A DNA stretch of 24,274 nt from Deinococcus hopiensis KR-140 (lineage in GTDB: Bacteria > Deinococcota > Deinococci > Deinococcales > Deinococcaceae). Below, piece by piece: positions 7,958 through 15,767 of the stretch. The DNA is taken from contig NZ_FWWU01000011.1 in the NCBI RefSeq assembly GCF_900176165.1, positions 80,001 through 104,274 of the forward strand, in the 5' to 3' direction. Made by a program: the position numbers and the translations under genes. Position 1 is the stretch's first letter. Every line of letters begins with the position of its first letter. The notes beneath the pieces were generated by a model. It had not been told where the DNA came from, searched no databases, and saw only the letters and a list, made by a program, of their open reading frames with translations.

Positions 7958-8469
7958 TCGTCGTCCTGGGAAGTGTCTTGAGCGTGAGGGTGAAACGTGC
8001 AGGGGCGCGAGAGGAGGGCCTCCCTCAAGATGCGGGTGCATGACTGAAGCCGGTCCAGCGTTTCAGTCGGCGCGTGGAGGAGCAGCTGCGCGTAAGCCTT
8101 GGCCGTCGCGGCCTCCAGGCGGTCGAGCAAGGCAAGGCCCGAAGGTGCCAGGGCAATGTTTTTCTGGCGTCGGTTGAGGGGATTTTCCGAGCGGTCAATC
8201 AGTCCCCTCTGTACGAGCCGTTCGGTCAGGTGGCTTGTGGCAGGCAGGGAAAGGCGAATGGCTTTCGCGGCCTCCGATAACGACTGCACGGGCTGCGCGC
8301 GTAAATAGAAGAGCAGGCCGATCTGCTGGTGAGACAGTTCAAGTCGCTCCATCTCCTCCAGCATTTCGACGCGAATCAGAGGACTGGCGAAGGAGTGGAA
8401 GAGTTCGAAATCCCACCCCAGTTGCTGTGCCAGCTCGTACTTGGGATCGTTTGCTCCTGTAGGGGTCAT
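7954..8469 (-). CDS. MarR-family transcriptional regulator
   Basis: This 171-aa cytoplasmic regulator probably represses its own operon with the downstream efflux gene. A winged HTH spans ~62-110: SLSEAAKAIRLSLPATSHLTERLVQRGLI for the helices, then the wing RSENPLNRRQKNIALAPSG, whose basic residues are typical of MarR wings. Flanking helices would form the dimer interface. No Shine-Dalgarno precedes the ATG at 8469; instead TAGGGT ends 8 bases upstream, which fits a leaderless or nearly leaderless message. A 20-bp palindrome sits in the promoter. The stop overlaps the MFS start by 4 bp. Ligand unknown. Confidence 0.93.
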   Translation of the reverse strand: MTPTGANDPKYELAQQLGWDFELFHSFASPLIRVEMLEEMERLELSHQQIGLLFYLRAQPVQSLSEAAKAIRLSLPATSHLTERLVQRGLIDRSENPLNRRQKNIALAPSGLALLDRLEAATAKAYAQLLLHAPTETLDRLQSCTRILREALLSRPCTFHPHAQDTSQDDE

Positions 8470-8476
8470 ATTTTGA

Positions 8477-8505
8477 ACCCTAGAACACTTCTATTTTTAG
8501 AAGTG
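8477..8505 (-). promoter_or_regulatory. marR promoter region with palindromic operator
   Basis: The palindrome CACTTCTA (8486-8493) TTTT TAGAAGTG (8498-8505) ends 17 bases before the marR start. On the minus strand it is followed by TAGGGT (8482 to 8477), a TAnnnT -10 box placed just ahead of the ATG. Repressor binding would cover the -35/spacer region. The palindrome is seen directly; MarR autoregulation is inferred from the family. Confidence 0.65.
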
Positions 8506-8516
8506 CTTGACAGGCC

Positions 8517-9193
8517 ACAGTTTTCGATGGGGTCTGGTGGATGGCCCCGTGCTCCTGAGCGCGCTGAAAGCCGCCGGGGAAGGTTTTGGCCTCAGTCGGG
8601 CAGGGCGCTGTGGAGCCTGAAGGTGGGAAACGGCTCCGCCACGCTGGCCTGCGCGACCCGAAACGCGACTGGCAGCTGAACGGAAGCCGCCGTCAGCCGC
8701 TGGGGACCGGACGCGCACGTGTCCGGTTCGGGCTTGCACGCTCTTGTTGCCCTGCGCCACCTTGCAGAGTGCTGGCTGCTGCACGCGGTGCTGAAGGCGG
8801 ACATACACAGGACCCGCGGCGGTGGAGCGGCGCTTTGGCCATGGGAGTCCAGGCGCACGGTCAGGGATGAACGCTCTGCTGCGAACCGCTGGGAACGCCG
8901 TGTATGAAGTGATGGTCCGCGCGGTGGGGCGCCACTGGGACGGCCGCACACCCTGGGTCTTTTCAGACGCACTTTGAAGACCACGGGATGGGGCCGATGA
9001 CGCTGAAGCCTTCTCTGAACACGTTCCAGTGGCAAAAGAAGGCTTCAAGCAGAAAAAGCGAAGTGGTGGCCAGCGCCGAGAGCGTATGTCAACGTGCAGT
9101 TTTTGACTGGTCCCGGCGAACGAAATCCGCATGGGGAGAATGGGGAGCCGTGGGGGCTGCCCTTCCACGCGCGGCGCCATTCGGACAAAGGCG
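8517..9193. other. Intergenic region, no recognised gene
   Basis: No product is recognised. A minus-strand frame ending at 8592 (codons from about 8860, ending FRLHSALPD) has G/C-rich third positions and several cysteines, but has no ATG with a ribosome site at a sensible place and no familiar motif. It may be a decayed gene. A plus-strand 36-codon frame at 8866 (MNALLRTAGNAVYEVM...) is equally unsupported. An 11-bp inverted repeat at 9004-9047 is listed separately. Confidence 0.35.
9004..9047. repeat. 11-bp perfect inverted repeat
   Basis: TGAAGCCTTCT (9004-9014) and AGAAGGCTTCA (9037-9047) are exact reverse complements separated by 22 bases. It lies about 150 bases past the stop of the DUF4386-like gene on the minus strand. 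There is no U-tract on either side, so it could be a terminator, a processing hairpin or a protein site. Confidence 0.5.
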
Positions 9194-9940
9194 CTAGGCG
9201 GCCTGGAGTGTGCTTGGCCCGGCGCGTCTGGCCCGCTTGCCGTAGGTGATCAGCCAGGCGCACAGCGAGAGTTCTGAAGCCGTGGCGGGCAGGGCGACGC
9301 AGGCCTTGAGGACCGCGGCATAGTCGGCGTAGTTGGGCAGGAGCACGGTGGCAAAGGCGTCGATGAGGTACGCAGCCCCGGCGAGGATCAGCAGCGCGCC
9401 AATCCAGCGGGGGGCAGCGCCGGAGCGCACGATCAACCCGCCGAGCACCGCGAGGTGAAAGGCGAAGAACGTCAGCCCGATCTGCCAGCCGAACGCGTAC
9501 ATGTCCAGAAACGCTGCCGCGAGTTGGTCTGAGTGGCCGCTGGGTGGGAAGCCGTCACCGGTGGCGAGGCGCAAGGCGAGAAGCTGACCGAGGGTCGCGG
9601 TAGCGAAGACGGCGGCGTAGACCACGCGGTTGGTTGCTGCCAACAGGGCGAGTCCTCGCCCGGCGTGCTGGAAGACCTGGTACAGGGCCACGCCGACAAC
9701 GACGTCGAGCAGGGCGACGATCAGGTTGGAGGCGATGCCGGCCCGAAAAAGCGGTTCGGAGGTGCGCAGGCGGCCCAGCGTCGCTGCAAAGTCGTGCGGG
9801 TCGATCAGGCGAGAACGGACAAGGAACTCTGCGGAGAGGGCGAGGGCCGCCATGAGCATCAGGGCCAGCCCAGCTGTAAGTGCCGGGGCCGAAGGCGAGG
9901 AAGGACGGGTTGAATCTTGGTCAGGCGAGGCGACAGTCAC
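9194..9940 (-). CDS. DUF4386-like integral membrane protein
   Basis: This 248-aa multi-pass membrane protein resembles the DUF4386 family, whose function is not established. After a short hydrophilic N-terminus (~20 residues) there are about six or seven hydrophobic segments: ALTAGLALMLMAALALSAEF, NLIVALLDVVVGVALYQVF, VVYAAVFATATLGQLLAL, IGLTFFAFHLAVLGGLIV, WIGALLILAGAAYLIDAF and a C-terminal one. The family-like stretch DMYAFGWQIGLTFFAFHL is present. The start is GTG at 9940, preceded by AGGAG seven bases upstream. It is divergent from a TetR gene, and its promoter is covered by a large palindrome, so it is probably the regulated target. The family call is from overall pattern, not a unique motif. 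Confidence 0.75.
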   Translation of the reverse strand: MTVASPDQDSTRPSSPSAPALTAGLALMLMAALALSAEFLVRSRLIDPHDFAATLGRLRTSEPLFRAGIASNLIVALLDVVVGVALYQVFQHAGRGLALLAATNRVVYAAVFATATLGQLLALRLATGDGFPPSGHSDQLAAAFLDMYAFGWQIGLTFFAFHLAVLGGLIVRSGAAPRWIGALLILAGAAYLIDAFATVLLPNYADYAAVLKACVALPATASELSLCAWLITYGKRARRAGPSTLQAA

Positions 9941-9994
9941 GGTGAGTCTCCTGGAGGTGGGGAAGAGGCATCAGGGAAAAAGAATGCCGCCGCG

Positions 9995-10028
9995 GTTTAC
10001 GGTGTAAGCTTAGGCTTACAGTGTAAAC
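9995..10028. promoter_or_regulatory. TetR-type operator with four half-sites
   Basis: A 34-bp imperfect palindrome: GTTTAC (9995-10000), GTAAGC (10004-10009), TTAG centre, GCTTAC (10014-10019), GTAAAC (10023-10028). The 15-base arms differ at only two positions. It can be read as one central GTAAGC/GCTTAC palindrome flanked by two TTAC-N3-GTAA palindromes, so it could accept two dimers. It lies between the divergent tetR and DUF4386-like genes. Confidence 0.8.
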
Positions 10029-10035
10029 TTGTCAA
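10007..10035 (-). promoter_or_regulatory. Predicted promoter of the DUF4386-like gene
   Basis: On the minus strand a consensus -35 TTGACA (10030-10035) and TAAGCT (10007-10012) are separated by exactly 17 bases. The operator palindrome covers the spacer and -10, so a bound TetR protein would exclude RNA polymerase. Confidence 0.75.
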
Positions 10036-10068
10036 GTCAGCCTTTGGCCCCCACCTCAGGAGCACACC

Positions 10069-10749
10069 ATGACTGTCCCAGACCTCCCGAACTCCGAACC
10101 CCGAATCCCACTCACGCGCGAGCGCATCCTCCGGGCCGCCCTTGATCTGGCCGATCTGCATGGCCTCGAAGCGCTCAGCATGCGCCGACTCGGCCAGGCG
10201 CTCGGCGTCGAGGCGATGTCGCTCTACAAACACATCAAGGACAAAGACGCCCTGATCGACGGCCTGATCGACCTCGTCATCGCCGAGATCGACGTGCCTC
10301 AGGGCGCCCATGACTGGAAAGACGCGATGCGCCGGCGCGCAATCTCGGCACACCAGGCGCTGCTGCGCCACCGCTGGGCCTGCTCCCTGATGGGCTCGCG
10401 GGTCAACATTGGACCCGCCATGCTGAGCTACCTCGACCGGACGTTCGCCTGGCTACGCCGCGGCGGCTTTACCGTCGAGCAGACCCTTGACGCGTGGCAC
10501 GCGCTCGATGGCCACATCTACGGCTTTACCCTCCAGCAGCTCAACCTTCCCTTCGCGCCGGAAGAGGCGGCGCAGATGGCCGCAGCCGGAGTGGAGCTTA
10601 TTCCCGCCGACCATTACCCGCACTTCCACGCAGTCGTGACCGAGATTGTGAAGATGGGCGGACGCGTGGAACGCTTCGAATTCGGCCTTGATCTGATCCT
10701 CGGCGGTCTGGAGCGTCTCCTCAGCGCCTCCGGGCAATTACACCGCTAA
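10069..10749 (+). CDS. TetR-family transcriptional regulator
   Basis: This 226-aa cytoplasmic repressor has an N-terminal HTH at ~18-65 (RERILRAALDLADLHGLEALSMRRLGQALGVEAMSLYKHIKDKDAL; key residues S..RLG...GV..MSLYKHI). The C-terminal half resembles the tetracycline-repressor-type ligand domain (TetR_C), with LLRHRWACSLMGSR and LDGHIYGFTLQQ. The ATG at 10069 has AGGAG six bases upstream. The gene is divergent from the DUF4386-like membrane protein, and the shared intergenic region holds the palindromic operator, so it probably controls that gene and possibly itself. The ligand cannot be read from the sequence. The last codons overlap an unsupported antisense frame. Confidence 0.93.
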   Translation: MTVPDLPNSEPRIPLTRERILRAALDLADLHGLEALSMRRLGQALGVEAMSLYKHIKDKDALIDGLIDLVIAEIDVPQGAHDWKDAMRRRAISAHQALLRHRWACSLMGSRVNIGPAMLSYLDRTFAWLRRGGFTVEQTLDAWHALDGHIYGFTLQQLNLPFAPEEAAQMAAAGVELIPADHYPHFHAVVTEIVKMGGRVERFEFGLDLILGGLERLLSASGQLHR

Positions 10750-11649
10750 GCGCACGTCGTCCAGGAAAGGCACCACCGTCACGGTCTTCAGTGGGCCATA
10801 TCGGTCAGCGTCATGCCCCAGAGGCGGGGCCGGTCCAGTGACCGCAGGGGTGGCGCAGGGCGTGAGCCGATACGGCCGTTGAGGCCCTCTCGAAGCGGCG
10901 GCAAACTCCTGGTCATCCCTGCGCTGCATACCGAGGTGGCCGGTCTCCATAGGCCGCGGGGCAGTTCTCGCCCTGATCAGGGGGGGCCGGGCGCCGGTGT
11001 ACCCGAAGGGTTCGCCGCCCCATCGCCTGGCTGGAAAGCTCGAACTGTCGAGGTGGATGCTGCTCACCGGGCGACGTTATTGATGCCTGGACGCCGGCAC
11101 TTTCGGCCCTGAACGGCTGTAACACGCTGGAGCTTTTTCGGGTGGGCAGCGCTTGTGACGCGCGCCGCCGTCAGCGGAGCCGGCACAACTGCCCCCGGCG
11201 CCACCTGCTGTGAATGACCACCCCGTGGGTTCTGGTATGGACCGCGCTGGCTTTCCCGGGGAAGGGCCGGATGCAGAGCAGCGAGGAGCGGGCGCAGAGG
11301 CTGGAGCAGGGAGGGGCGACGGTCTTTGCCTTTCTGGTGAGCGGCAGGGACTGGGGTCCGAATGGAAGGCGAAGGGATGTGCGCCCGCAGCTGCGCGCCT
11401 CAAAACGTTTGGGACTCCTGCACTCGGAAGCACGGCGTTCCGACGTCCCAAGCCGCTCCTGCTGTAGGCGTACCGGGGGGTCTCCACGGCCGGCTGGGGG
11501 AGCGGTGGGGGACCGGGACGCTGGGACCCACGGTCAGCGGAGGCCCGCCCTACGCCCGCATGACCTGGTCGGTGCCCAGCACAAACCCGGTGTACGTGAA
11601 GCGCACTGCGCTCAACCGTCCGGACGCGGTCAAACAAATGCGAGACGTA
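10750..11649. other. Intergenic region, no supported gene
   Basis: Roughly 900 bases carry many overlapping frames on both strands but none with a ribosome site, a recognisable motif or a clear start. A minus-strand frame ending at 10738 (ending PLKTVTVVPFLDDVRLAV) and a 30-codon plus-strand frame at 11560-11652 (MTWSVPSTNPVYVKRT...) have protein-like codon use, but in this GC-rich DNA that is weak evidence. Decayed genes are possible. No obvious terminator for tetR was found. Confidence 0.4.
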
Positions 11650-11678
11650 TGAGAATTCTCAGCTGAATTTTTTACACT
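11650..11678 (+). promoter_or_regulatory. Leaderless-type promoter and palindrome upstream of the GGDEF gene
   Basis: TACACT (11673-11678) is a -10 box whose last base lies 7 bases before the ATG at 11685. There is no Shine-Dalgarno, so transcription should start at or next to the A of the start codon. In the -35 region is the 12-bp perfect palindrome TGAGAATTCTCA (11650-11661), a plausible regulator site. No good -35 hexamer is seen, so an activator may be needed. Confidence 0.6.
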
Positions 11679-11684
11679 GCAGCT

Positions 11685-13217
11685 ATGCCCGGAGCGCCTG
11701 TCCCGCCTGATGAAGCTGCGCGCCTGCTTGATCTGGCGCAATATCACGTCCTCGATACGGCCCGTGAGGAAGTTTTTGACCGTGTAACCCGCCTCGCTGC
11801 CCGCTTCCTTCGCGTCCCAGTGGCGGTGATCAACTTCATTGATGTCGACCGGCAATGGGGGAAAGCCATGGTGGGTCTCGGCGATTCAGAGGCGCCCCGC
11901 CAGCACTCTTTCTGCGCGTGGACCATCCTGGAAGACACGCCCTTCGTCGTGCCCAACGCACCCGCTGATCCACGTTTCGCAGACAATCCCATGGTTGTGG
12001 GGGAACCCCACATTCATATGTACGCCGGTGCCCCGCTGATTACCCCTCGGGGTCACCGCATCGGTACCCTGTGTATCACGGACGACAAGCCGCATCCACT
12101 CGATGAAGAGGACCTCCGCGCCCTTCAAGACCTTGCGGCGATGGCCATCAACGAGTTGGAATTGCGCAGCCACGTGCTGCAGATGCAGCAGCAGATCAGT
12201 ACCCAGGCAGACCAGGCCGAGGACCTGCGCCGGAGCTTGGCGCACGCCAGAACGTTGGAAGCTGTTCACGACCTGATGGACTTGCCACTTACGCCGGAAG
12301 AGGCGGCCCGGGAAGCCGCCGGCCTCATCGGGCAGGCGATTCGTGCGGACTGGACGGGGCTGATTGTCTTCGAGAACGGTCGACCCTGTACGCAGCGGGT
12401 GTATGGACAGCCGGAGCTCCACCCGGTCCTGTTTGACCTGGCCGAGCACCTCAATATGGCGGGGCACAGCGTCACCCACATCATGGAGGGGCTCACCGAG
12501 CCGTTTTACCTCGATACGTACCGTGAACATCCCAGCGCGCTCCCCAAGGTTGTTGAGGCAGGGTTGCAGGCGGCCGCCTGGGTTCCCCTGGGGACCTGGG
12601 AGGGAAAGACGTTCTTGATGCTGACTCTGCGGGTAAATCAGGAGCGGGAACTGCCCTGGCGCGACAGCGACCGCACGCTTCTGGAAGCGGCGGGGCGGAG
12701 CGTGCGCGCAGCGTTTCACGAACGGGTGATCTGGAATGCGACCGCCCGGGCGGCAAGGCAAGACGCCCTCACCGGAGCGCTGAACCGCCGGGCCTTTGAT
12801 GAAGACCTCGAGCAGTATCAGCGGTCACGAGAGGCGTTCACGGTGGCCCTGATGGACCTCGATGGGTTCAAGGCCCTGAACGATACTGAGGGGCATGCGC
12901 AGGGCGACAAGGTGCTTGGCCTGTTCGCACAGGCCCTGCAGGCCGAAGTGGGGAACCGGGGTGGAGTGTACCGGCTGGGTGGAGACGAGTTCGTGCTCCT
13001 GCTGCCAGGCGTTTACGCGGATGACGAGGTAAACCGGATGGTGGAGGGAGCGGTGTCCGCAGCGCAGCAGGGGGCGACCGGCCGGATTGGTGCCAGTGTG
13101 GGGGTGGCGCACAACCTGGAGGCGGGCCAAGCTGCCGCAGTCACAGAACTGGCGGACGCGCGCATGTACGGGGCCAAGCGCCGCCGCACATCCGCACGAA
13201 AGCTCTCCGTGGAGTAA
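11685..13217 (+). CDS. GAF-GAF-GGDEF diguanylate cyclase-type protein
   Basis: This 510-aa soluble signalling protein is predicted to make cyclic di-GMP. Order: GAF domain ~25-165 (FDRVTRLAARFLRVPVAVINFID...GAPLITPRGHRIGTLCI), a coiled linker (~165-195), a second, more diverged GAF-like domain (~195-350), and a GGDEF domain (~360-505) with DALTGALNRRAF, MDLDGFKALND and the active-site loop RLGGDEFVLLL (GGDEF at ~432-436). The catalytic motif is intact, so activity is likely. The RxxD inhibitory site expected five residues before GGDEF is absent (GNRG there), so product feedback through that site is unlikely. There are no membrane segments. The start has no ribosome site but a -10 box at leaderless spacing. 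The first GAF type often sits N-terminal in bacterial sensors, and its ligand is unknown. Confidence 0.95.
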   Translation: MPGAPVPPDEAARLLDLAQYHVLDTAREEVFDRVTRLAARFLRVPVAVINFIDVDRQWGKAMVGLGDSEAPRQHSFCAWTILEDTPFVVPNAPADPRFADNPMVVGEPHIHMYAGAPLITPRGHRIGTLCITDDKPHPLDEEDLRALQDLAAMAINELELRSHVLQMQQQISTQADQAEDLRRSLAHARTLEAVHDLMDLPLTPEEAAREAAGLIGQAIRADWTGLIVFENGRPCTQRVYGQPELHPVLFDLAEHLNMAGHSVTHIMEGLTEPFYLDTYREHPSALPKVVEAGLQAAAWVPLGTWEGKTFLMLTLRVNQERELPWRDSDRTLLEAAGRSVRAAFHERVIWNATARAARQDALTGALNRRAFDEDLEQYQRSREAFTVALMDLDGFKALNDTEGHAQGDKVLGLFAQALQAEVGNRGGVYRLGGDEFVLLLPGVYADDEVNRMVEGAVSAAQQGATGRIGASVGVAHNLEAGQAAAVTELADARMYGAKRRRTSARKLSVE

Positions 13218-13590
13218 GCCGAAGAATTCGCAGTCCTGCCAGCCGTTGGGACGCACCACCCAACGCGCCGCGCAGGCCGTAACCCAAACGGTGCGGGCGG
13301 GCAGAGGCACGGAGTCCGGGAACCGCTCTCCCCGCGCCCAGATGCCCCGGACGACTTTCCGTTCTGACCAGCAGCAGGGCGTCCCCGGTGAGGGACACGG
13401 TCGGTCGGGTGAAGGCCCGCATCCTCCTGGAGGCGTGACCGGCGGCGTCACTGGTGGTGCCGGGTCGCCGGCACCACCAGGTCCGCGTTGATGTCCCTGG
13501 CCAGCACGAAGGCTTTTTCGAAGAGAGGCGGGCCGCCCTTCGCGCTGGGAATTTTGCGGTAGAGCGGGGCGGAGCACGCTTGAGCACAGG
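13218..13590. other. Intergenic region with a possible gene fragment
   Basis: No complete gene. On the minus strand, codons from about 13610 to a TGA near 13474 read ...PLYRKIPSAKGGPPLFEKAF then VLARDINADLVVPATRHHQ, with nearly every third base G or C. An in-frame stop lies just upstream and no start codon is available, so this looks like the 3' end of a truncated gene. The product is unidentified. Its end coincides with the hairpin at 13451-13480. Confidence 0.35.
13451..13480. terminator. GC-rich hairpin with 13-bp perfect stem
   Basis: CTGGTGGTGCCGG (13451-13463) and CCGGCACCACCAG (13468-13480) are exact reverse complements with a GTCG loop. It is 234 bases past the GGDEF stop. There is no U-tract. 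It may end the GGDEF transcript or be part of an old gene end on the other strand. Confidence 0.55.
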
Positions 13591-13599
13591 TTGCTTATT

Positions 13600-13634
13600 T
13601 CATTTGAAAATGTTCCGAATGGAAATGTTAAGAT
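13600..13634 (+). promoter_or_regulatory. AT-rich promoter/operator upstream of the second marR
   Basis: TTTCATTTGAAA is a short palindrome (arms TTTCA/TGAAA), overlapped by CATTTGAAAATG. A direct repeat GAAAATGTT / GGAAATGTT follows 15 bases apart. TTGAAA (13604-13609) and TAAGAT (13629-13634) could be -35 and -10, although the 19-base spacer is long. The sharp drop in GC and the repeats mark a regulatory region; the exact promoter is uncertain. Confidence 0.5.
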
Positions 13635-14091
13635 GCCAGGCGTGAACGCGTCACCCACCTTGGACCCCCTGGCATTTATGCGCCGCGTTGGGCGCCTCTA
13701 CCGCCTCCTGCACGAAACCATCCACCCTGACCTCGAGCGCGCCCTCGGCTTACAACCAAAAGAAGTTCAGGTTCTCGCCGCGGTCGCCGACGGCCACCAC
13801 TCCCCCACAGTCATCAGCCGGCGCGTCGGCGCGCCCGCACCCTCCACGAGCAGGTTCATCGACCAGCTTGTTACCTCCGGCCTCCTTGAGCGCCACGCCC
13901 ATCCTGGCGACCTCCGCCGTTTCCAGCTGCGTTTAACGCCTCAGGGCGAAGCGACGCTGCGAGAAGCGCGGACCCTCGCCCGCACCGCCCTGACGCGGCG
14001 CTTTGAGGCCATTCCACCCGCCGACCTCGAAGGGGCCGAACAGAGCCTGATGGTGCTGGAGGGTCACTTCAACCCGGGAGAAGACCTGTGA
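13633..14091 (+). CDS. MarR-family transcriptional regulator
   Basis: This 152-aa regulator (from ATG 13633) has N-terminal dimerisation helices, a winged HTH at ~45-85 (EVQVLAAVADGHHSPTVISRRVGAPAPSTSRFIDQLVTSGLL) and a wing HPGDLRRFQLRLTPQG. It differs clearly from the other MarR protein in the window. The start is uncertain: ATG 13633 has only a weak GGAAA upstream, while GTG 13642 follows a TAAGAT -10 box by 8 bases and could be a leaderless start. A TTG at 13591 would place the operator inside the gene and is unlikely. The stop overlaps the downstream MFS gene by 4 bp (GTGA), so the two are co-translated and MarR probably represses both. Confidence 0.92.
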   Translation: MPGVNASPTLDPLAFMRRVGRLYRLLHETIHPDLERALGLQPKEVQVLAAVADGHHSPTVISRRVGAPAPSTSRFIDQLVTSGLLERHAHPGDLRRFQLRLTPQGEATLREARTLARTALTRRFEAIPPADLEGAEQSLMVLEGHFNPGEDL

Positions 14092-15650
14092 CGCCGCGCG
14101 AGAAAATGCTCGCTTTCGCTGGCGTCCTCGTCGTCTTGTTCCTCTCTTCTCTCAACACCACCGTCGTCGGCACGGCCCTGCCGCGGATCATCGCAGAACT
14201 TGGCGGCCTCAACCTGTACACCTGGGCGTTCACGGGATTTACCCTGGCGCAGACGGTCAGCATTCCCATCTACGGAAAACTCAGCGACATGTATGGCCGC
14301 AAGCCGATCTTGCTCATCGGCATTCTCCTCTTCTCCGCGGGTTCTGTCCTGGGCGGCTTCAGCCAAAGCATGGGGGAACTCATCGCTTTTCGCGCCTTGC
14401 AAGGCCTCGGCGGTGGCGCACTGATGAGTATGGCCTTCGCCACCATCGGTGACATTTTCACGCCCCTCGAGCGCGGCAAGTACCAGGGATTCACGGGAGC
14501 TGTCTTCGGGGTATCCAGCGTCGTTGGTCCGCTTGTCGGCGGTCTCCTGACCGATCACCTTTCGTGGCGCAGCGTGTTCTTCGTGAACATCCCCTTCGCG
14601 GTCCTCGCCTTCTTCGTGATCACCCGCTACCTGCGCGTTCCCCTCACGCCCCGCCCGGCGCGGGTGGATTACCTCGGTGCGCTCCTGCTCATCGCCACGA
14701 CCGTGCCCCTGATGGTGGCGCTGACCTGGGCGGGCACCACCTATGCCTGGACGTCGGTGCAGGTGCTTGGCCTGCTGGTCGGTGCGGCCGTCATGCTCAC
14801 GGCCTTCATCGTGCGGCAGGCCAAATCCAGCAGTCCGATCCTGGAGCTCGGCCTGTTTCGCAACCCCACCTTTACCATCTCGAACGTCGCCGGGTTCCTG
14901 AGCATGGCCGGCATGTACGGGGCCATCCTGTACCTGCCGCTCTACATGCAGGCGGTAAAAGGCGCTTCCGCAACAAATTCCGGGTTGACCCTTTCGCCCC
15001 TCATGCTTGGCCTGATCCTGACCAGCACCACAGCGGGGCTCGCCGTTTCCCGCACTGGCCGCTACAAGCCATTTATCCTCGCGGGTCTGTTCACCATGAC
15101 CGTCGCCATGTTTCTCGGCCATCTCATCACGCCCACCACCTCCGCACTCCTGGTGACCGGCCTGATGGTGATGCTGGGCCTCGGGCTCGGCCCAACCAAC
15201 AGTCTCTTTACGCTCGCCGTGCAAAATGCGCTTCCCCGCGAGAAGCTTGGCGTGGCAACGTCGGTCAACCAATTTTTCCGCAACATGGGCGGTACGATCG
15301 GCGCTGCCGTGTTTGGAACCATTCAAAGCGTCAACCTGCATGCCGTTCAACTCCCCGCCGTCGCCCATACCTTTCCGCCTGCCCTGCGGCAAGCCGTGAC
15401 CAATCCGAATGTCCTGACGAGTCCCGAGGCGTTGGAGAAGGTCCAGGGAGCCGTCACGCATCTGGCCGGGCAGACGGTGTTCGGTCAGATTCTGCTGGCC
15501 TTACGTGCGTCTCTGACAAATGCTGTAACCGAAGTGTTCCTGCTGGCGAGCGTGCTTGCCGGACTGGGGTTTCTCGTCACGCTCGCCCTGCCCAATACGC
15601 AACTCGAAGTCGCCCGTCAGTCCACACCGTCCGGACCTGTCAGGGAGTAG
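14088..15650 (+). CDS. DHA2-family MFS drug/proton antiporter
   Basis: This 520-aa inner-membrane efflux transporter is of the EmrB/QacA type with about 14 helices. Motifs: SSLNTTVVGTALPRI (end of helix 1), GKLSDMYGRKPI (motif A), and GAVFGVSSVVGPLVGG (motif C, typical of antiporters). The start is GTG at 14088, chosen because it overlaps the marR stop (GTGA) and the protein then begins directly before helix 1 (MTPREKMLAFAGVLVVLF). It is closely similar in its first half to the other DHA2 protein here but has only a short loop before the last helix (around VAHTFPPALRQAVTNPNV). Substrate unknown. A hairpin terminator follows 77 bases past the stop. Confidence 0.94.
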   Translation: MTPREKMLAFAGVLVVLFLSSLNTTVVGTALPRIIAELGGLNLYTWAFTGFTLAQTVSIPIYGKLSDMYGRKPILLIGILLFSAGSVLGGFSQSMGELIAFRALQGLGGGALMSMAFATIGDIFTPLERGKYQGFTGAVFGVSSVVGPLVGGLLTDHLSWRSVFFVNIPFAVLAFFVITRYLRVPLTPRPARVDYLGALLLIATTVPLMVALTWAGTTYAWTSVQVLGLLVGAAVMLTAFIVRQAKSSSPILELGLFRNPTFTISNVAGFLSMAGMYGAILYLPLYMQAVKGASATNSGLTLSPLMLGLILTSTTAGLAVSRTGRYKPFILAGLFTMTVAMFLGHLITPTTSALLVTGLMVMLGLGLGPTNSLFTLAVQNALPREKLGVATSVNQFFRNMGGTIGAAVFGTIQSVNLHAVQLPAVAHTFPPALRQAVTNPNVLTSPEALEKVQGAVTHLAGQTVFGQILLALRASLTNAVTEVFLLASVLAGLGFLVTLALPNTQLEVARQSTPSGPVRE

Positions 15651-15726
15651 CGAAGCGGGCCCAGGTGCAGGTCGGCACTGCTGCGCCCCGTGCGTCAAAA
15701 GAGCCAGCATGTGGCCCTGCATGAAA

Positions 15727-15767
15727 GGCTTGCCCCACCACGCTTTAATGAACCGGTGGGGCAAGCC
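15727..15767 (+). terminator. Terminator hairpin after the second marR-MFS operon
   Basis: GGCTTGCCCCACC (15727-15739) and GGTGGGGCAAGCC (15755-15767) are perfect reverse complements with a 15-base loop. It starts 77 bases after the MFS stop. No U-tract follows, as for most other hairpins in this window. Confidence 0.65.

Noticed and set aside
7958..8041. Upstream extension of the first DHA2 gene to 8041
   Set aside because: It would overlap marR by 88 bases and adds a hydrophilic stretch. The ATG at 7957 has the coupled ATGA overlap and a ribosome site.
8497..9180. 227-codon minus-strand ORF
   Set aside because: It has no ribosome site and a basic, Ser/Pro-rich composition, and it crosses the marR promoter region. 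Not called as a gene.
14064..15461. 465-codon minus-strand frame
   Set aside because: It is a shadow of the second DHA2 transporter: charged, repetitive composition without motifs.
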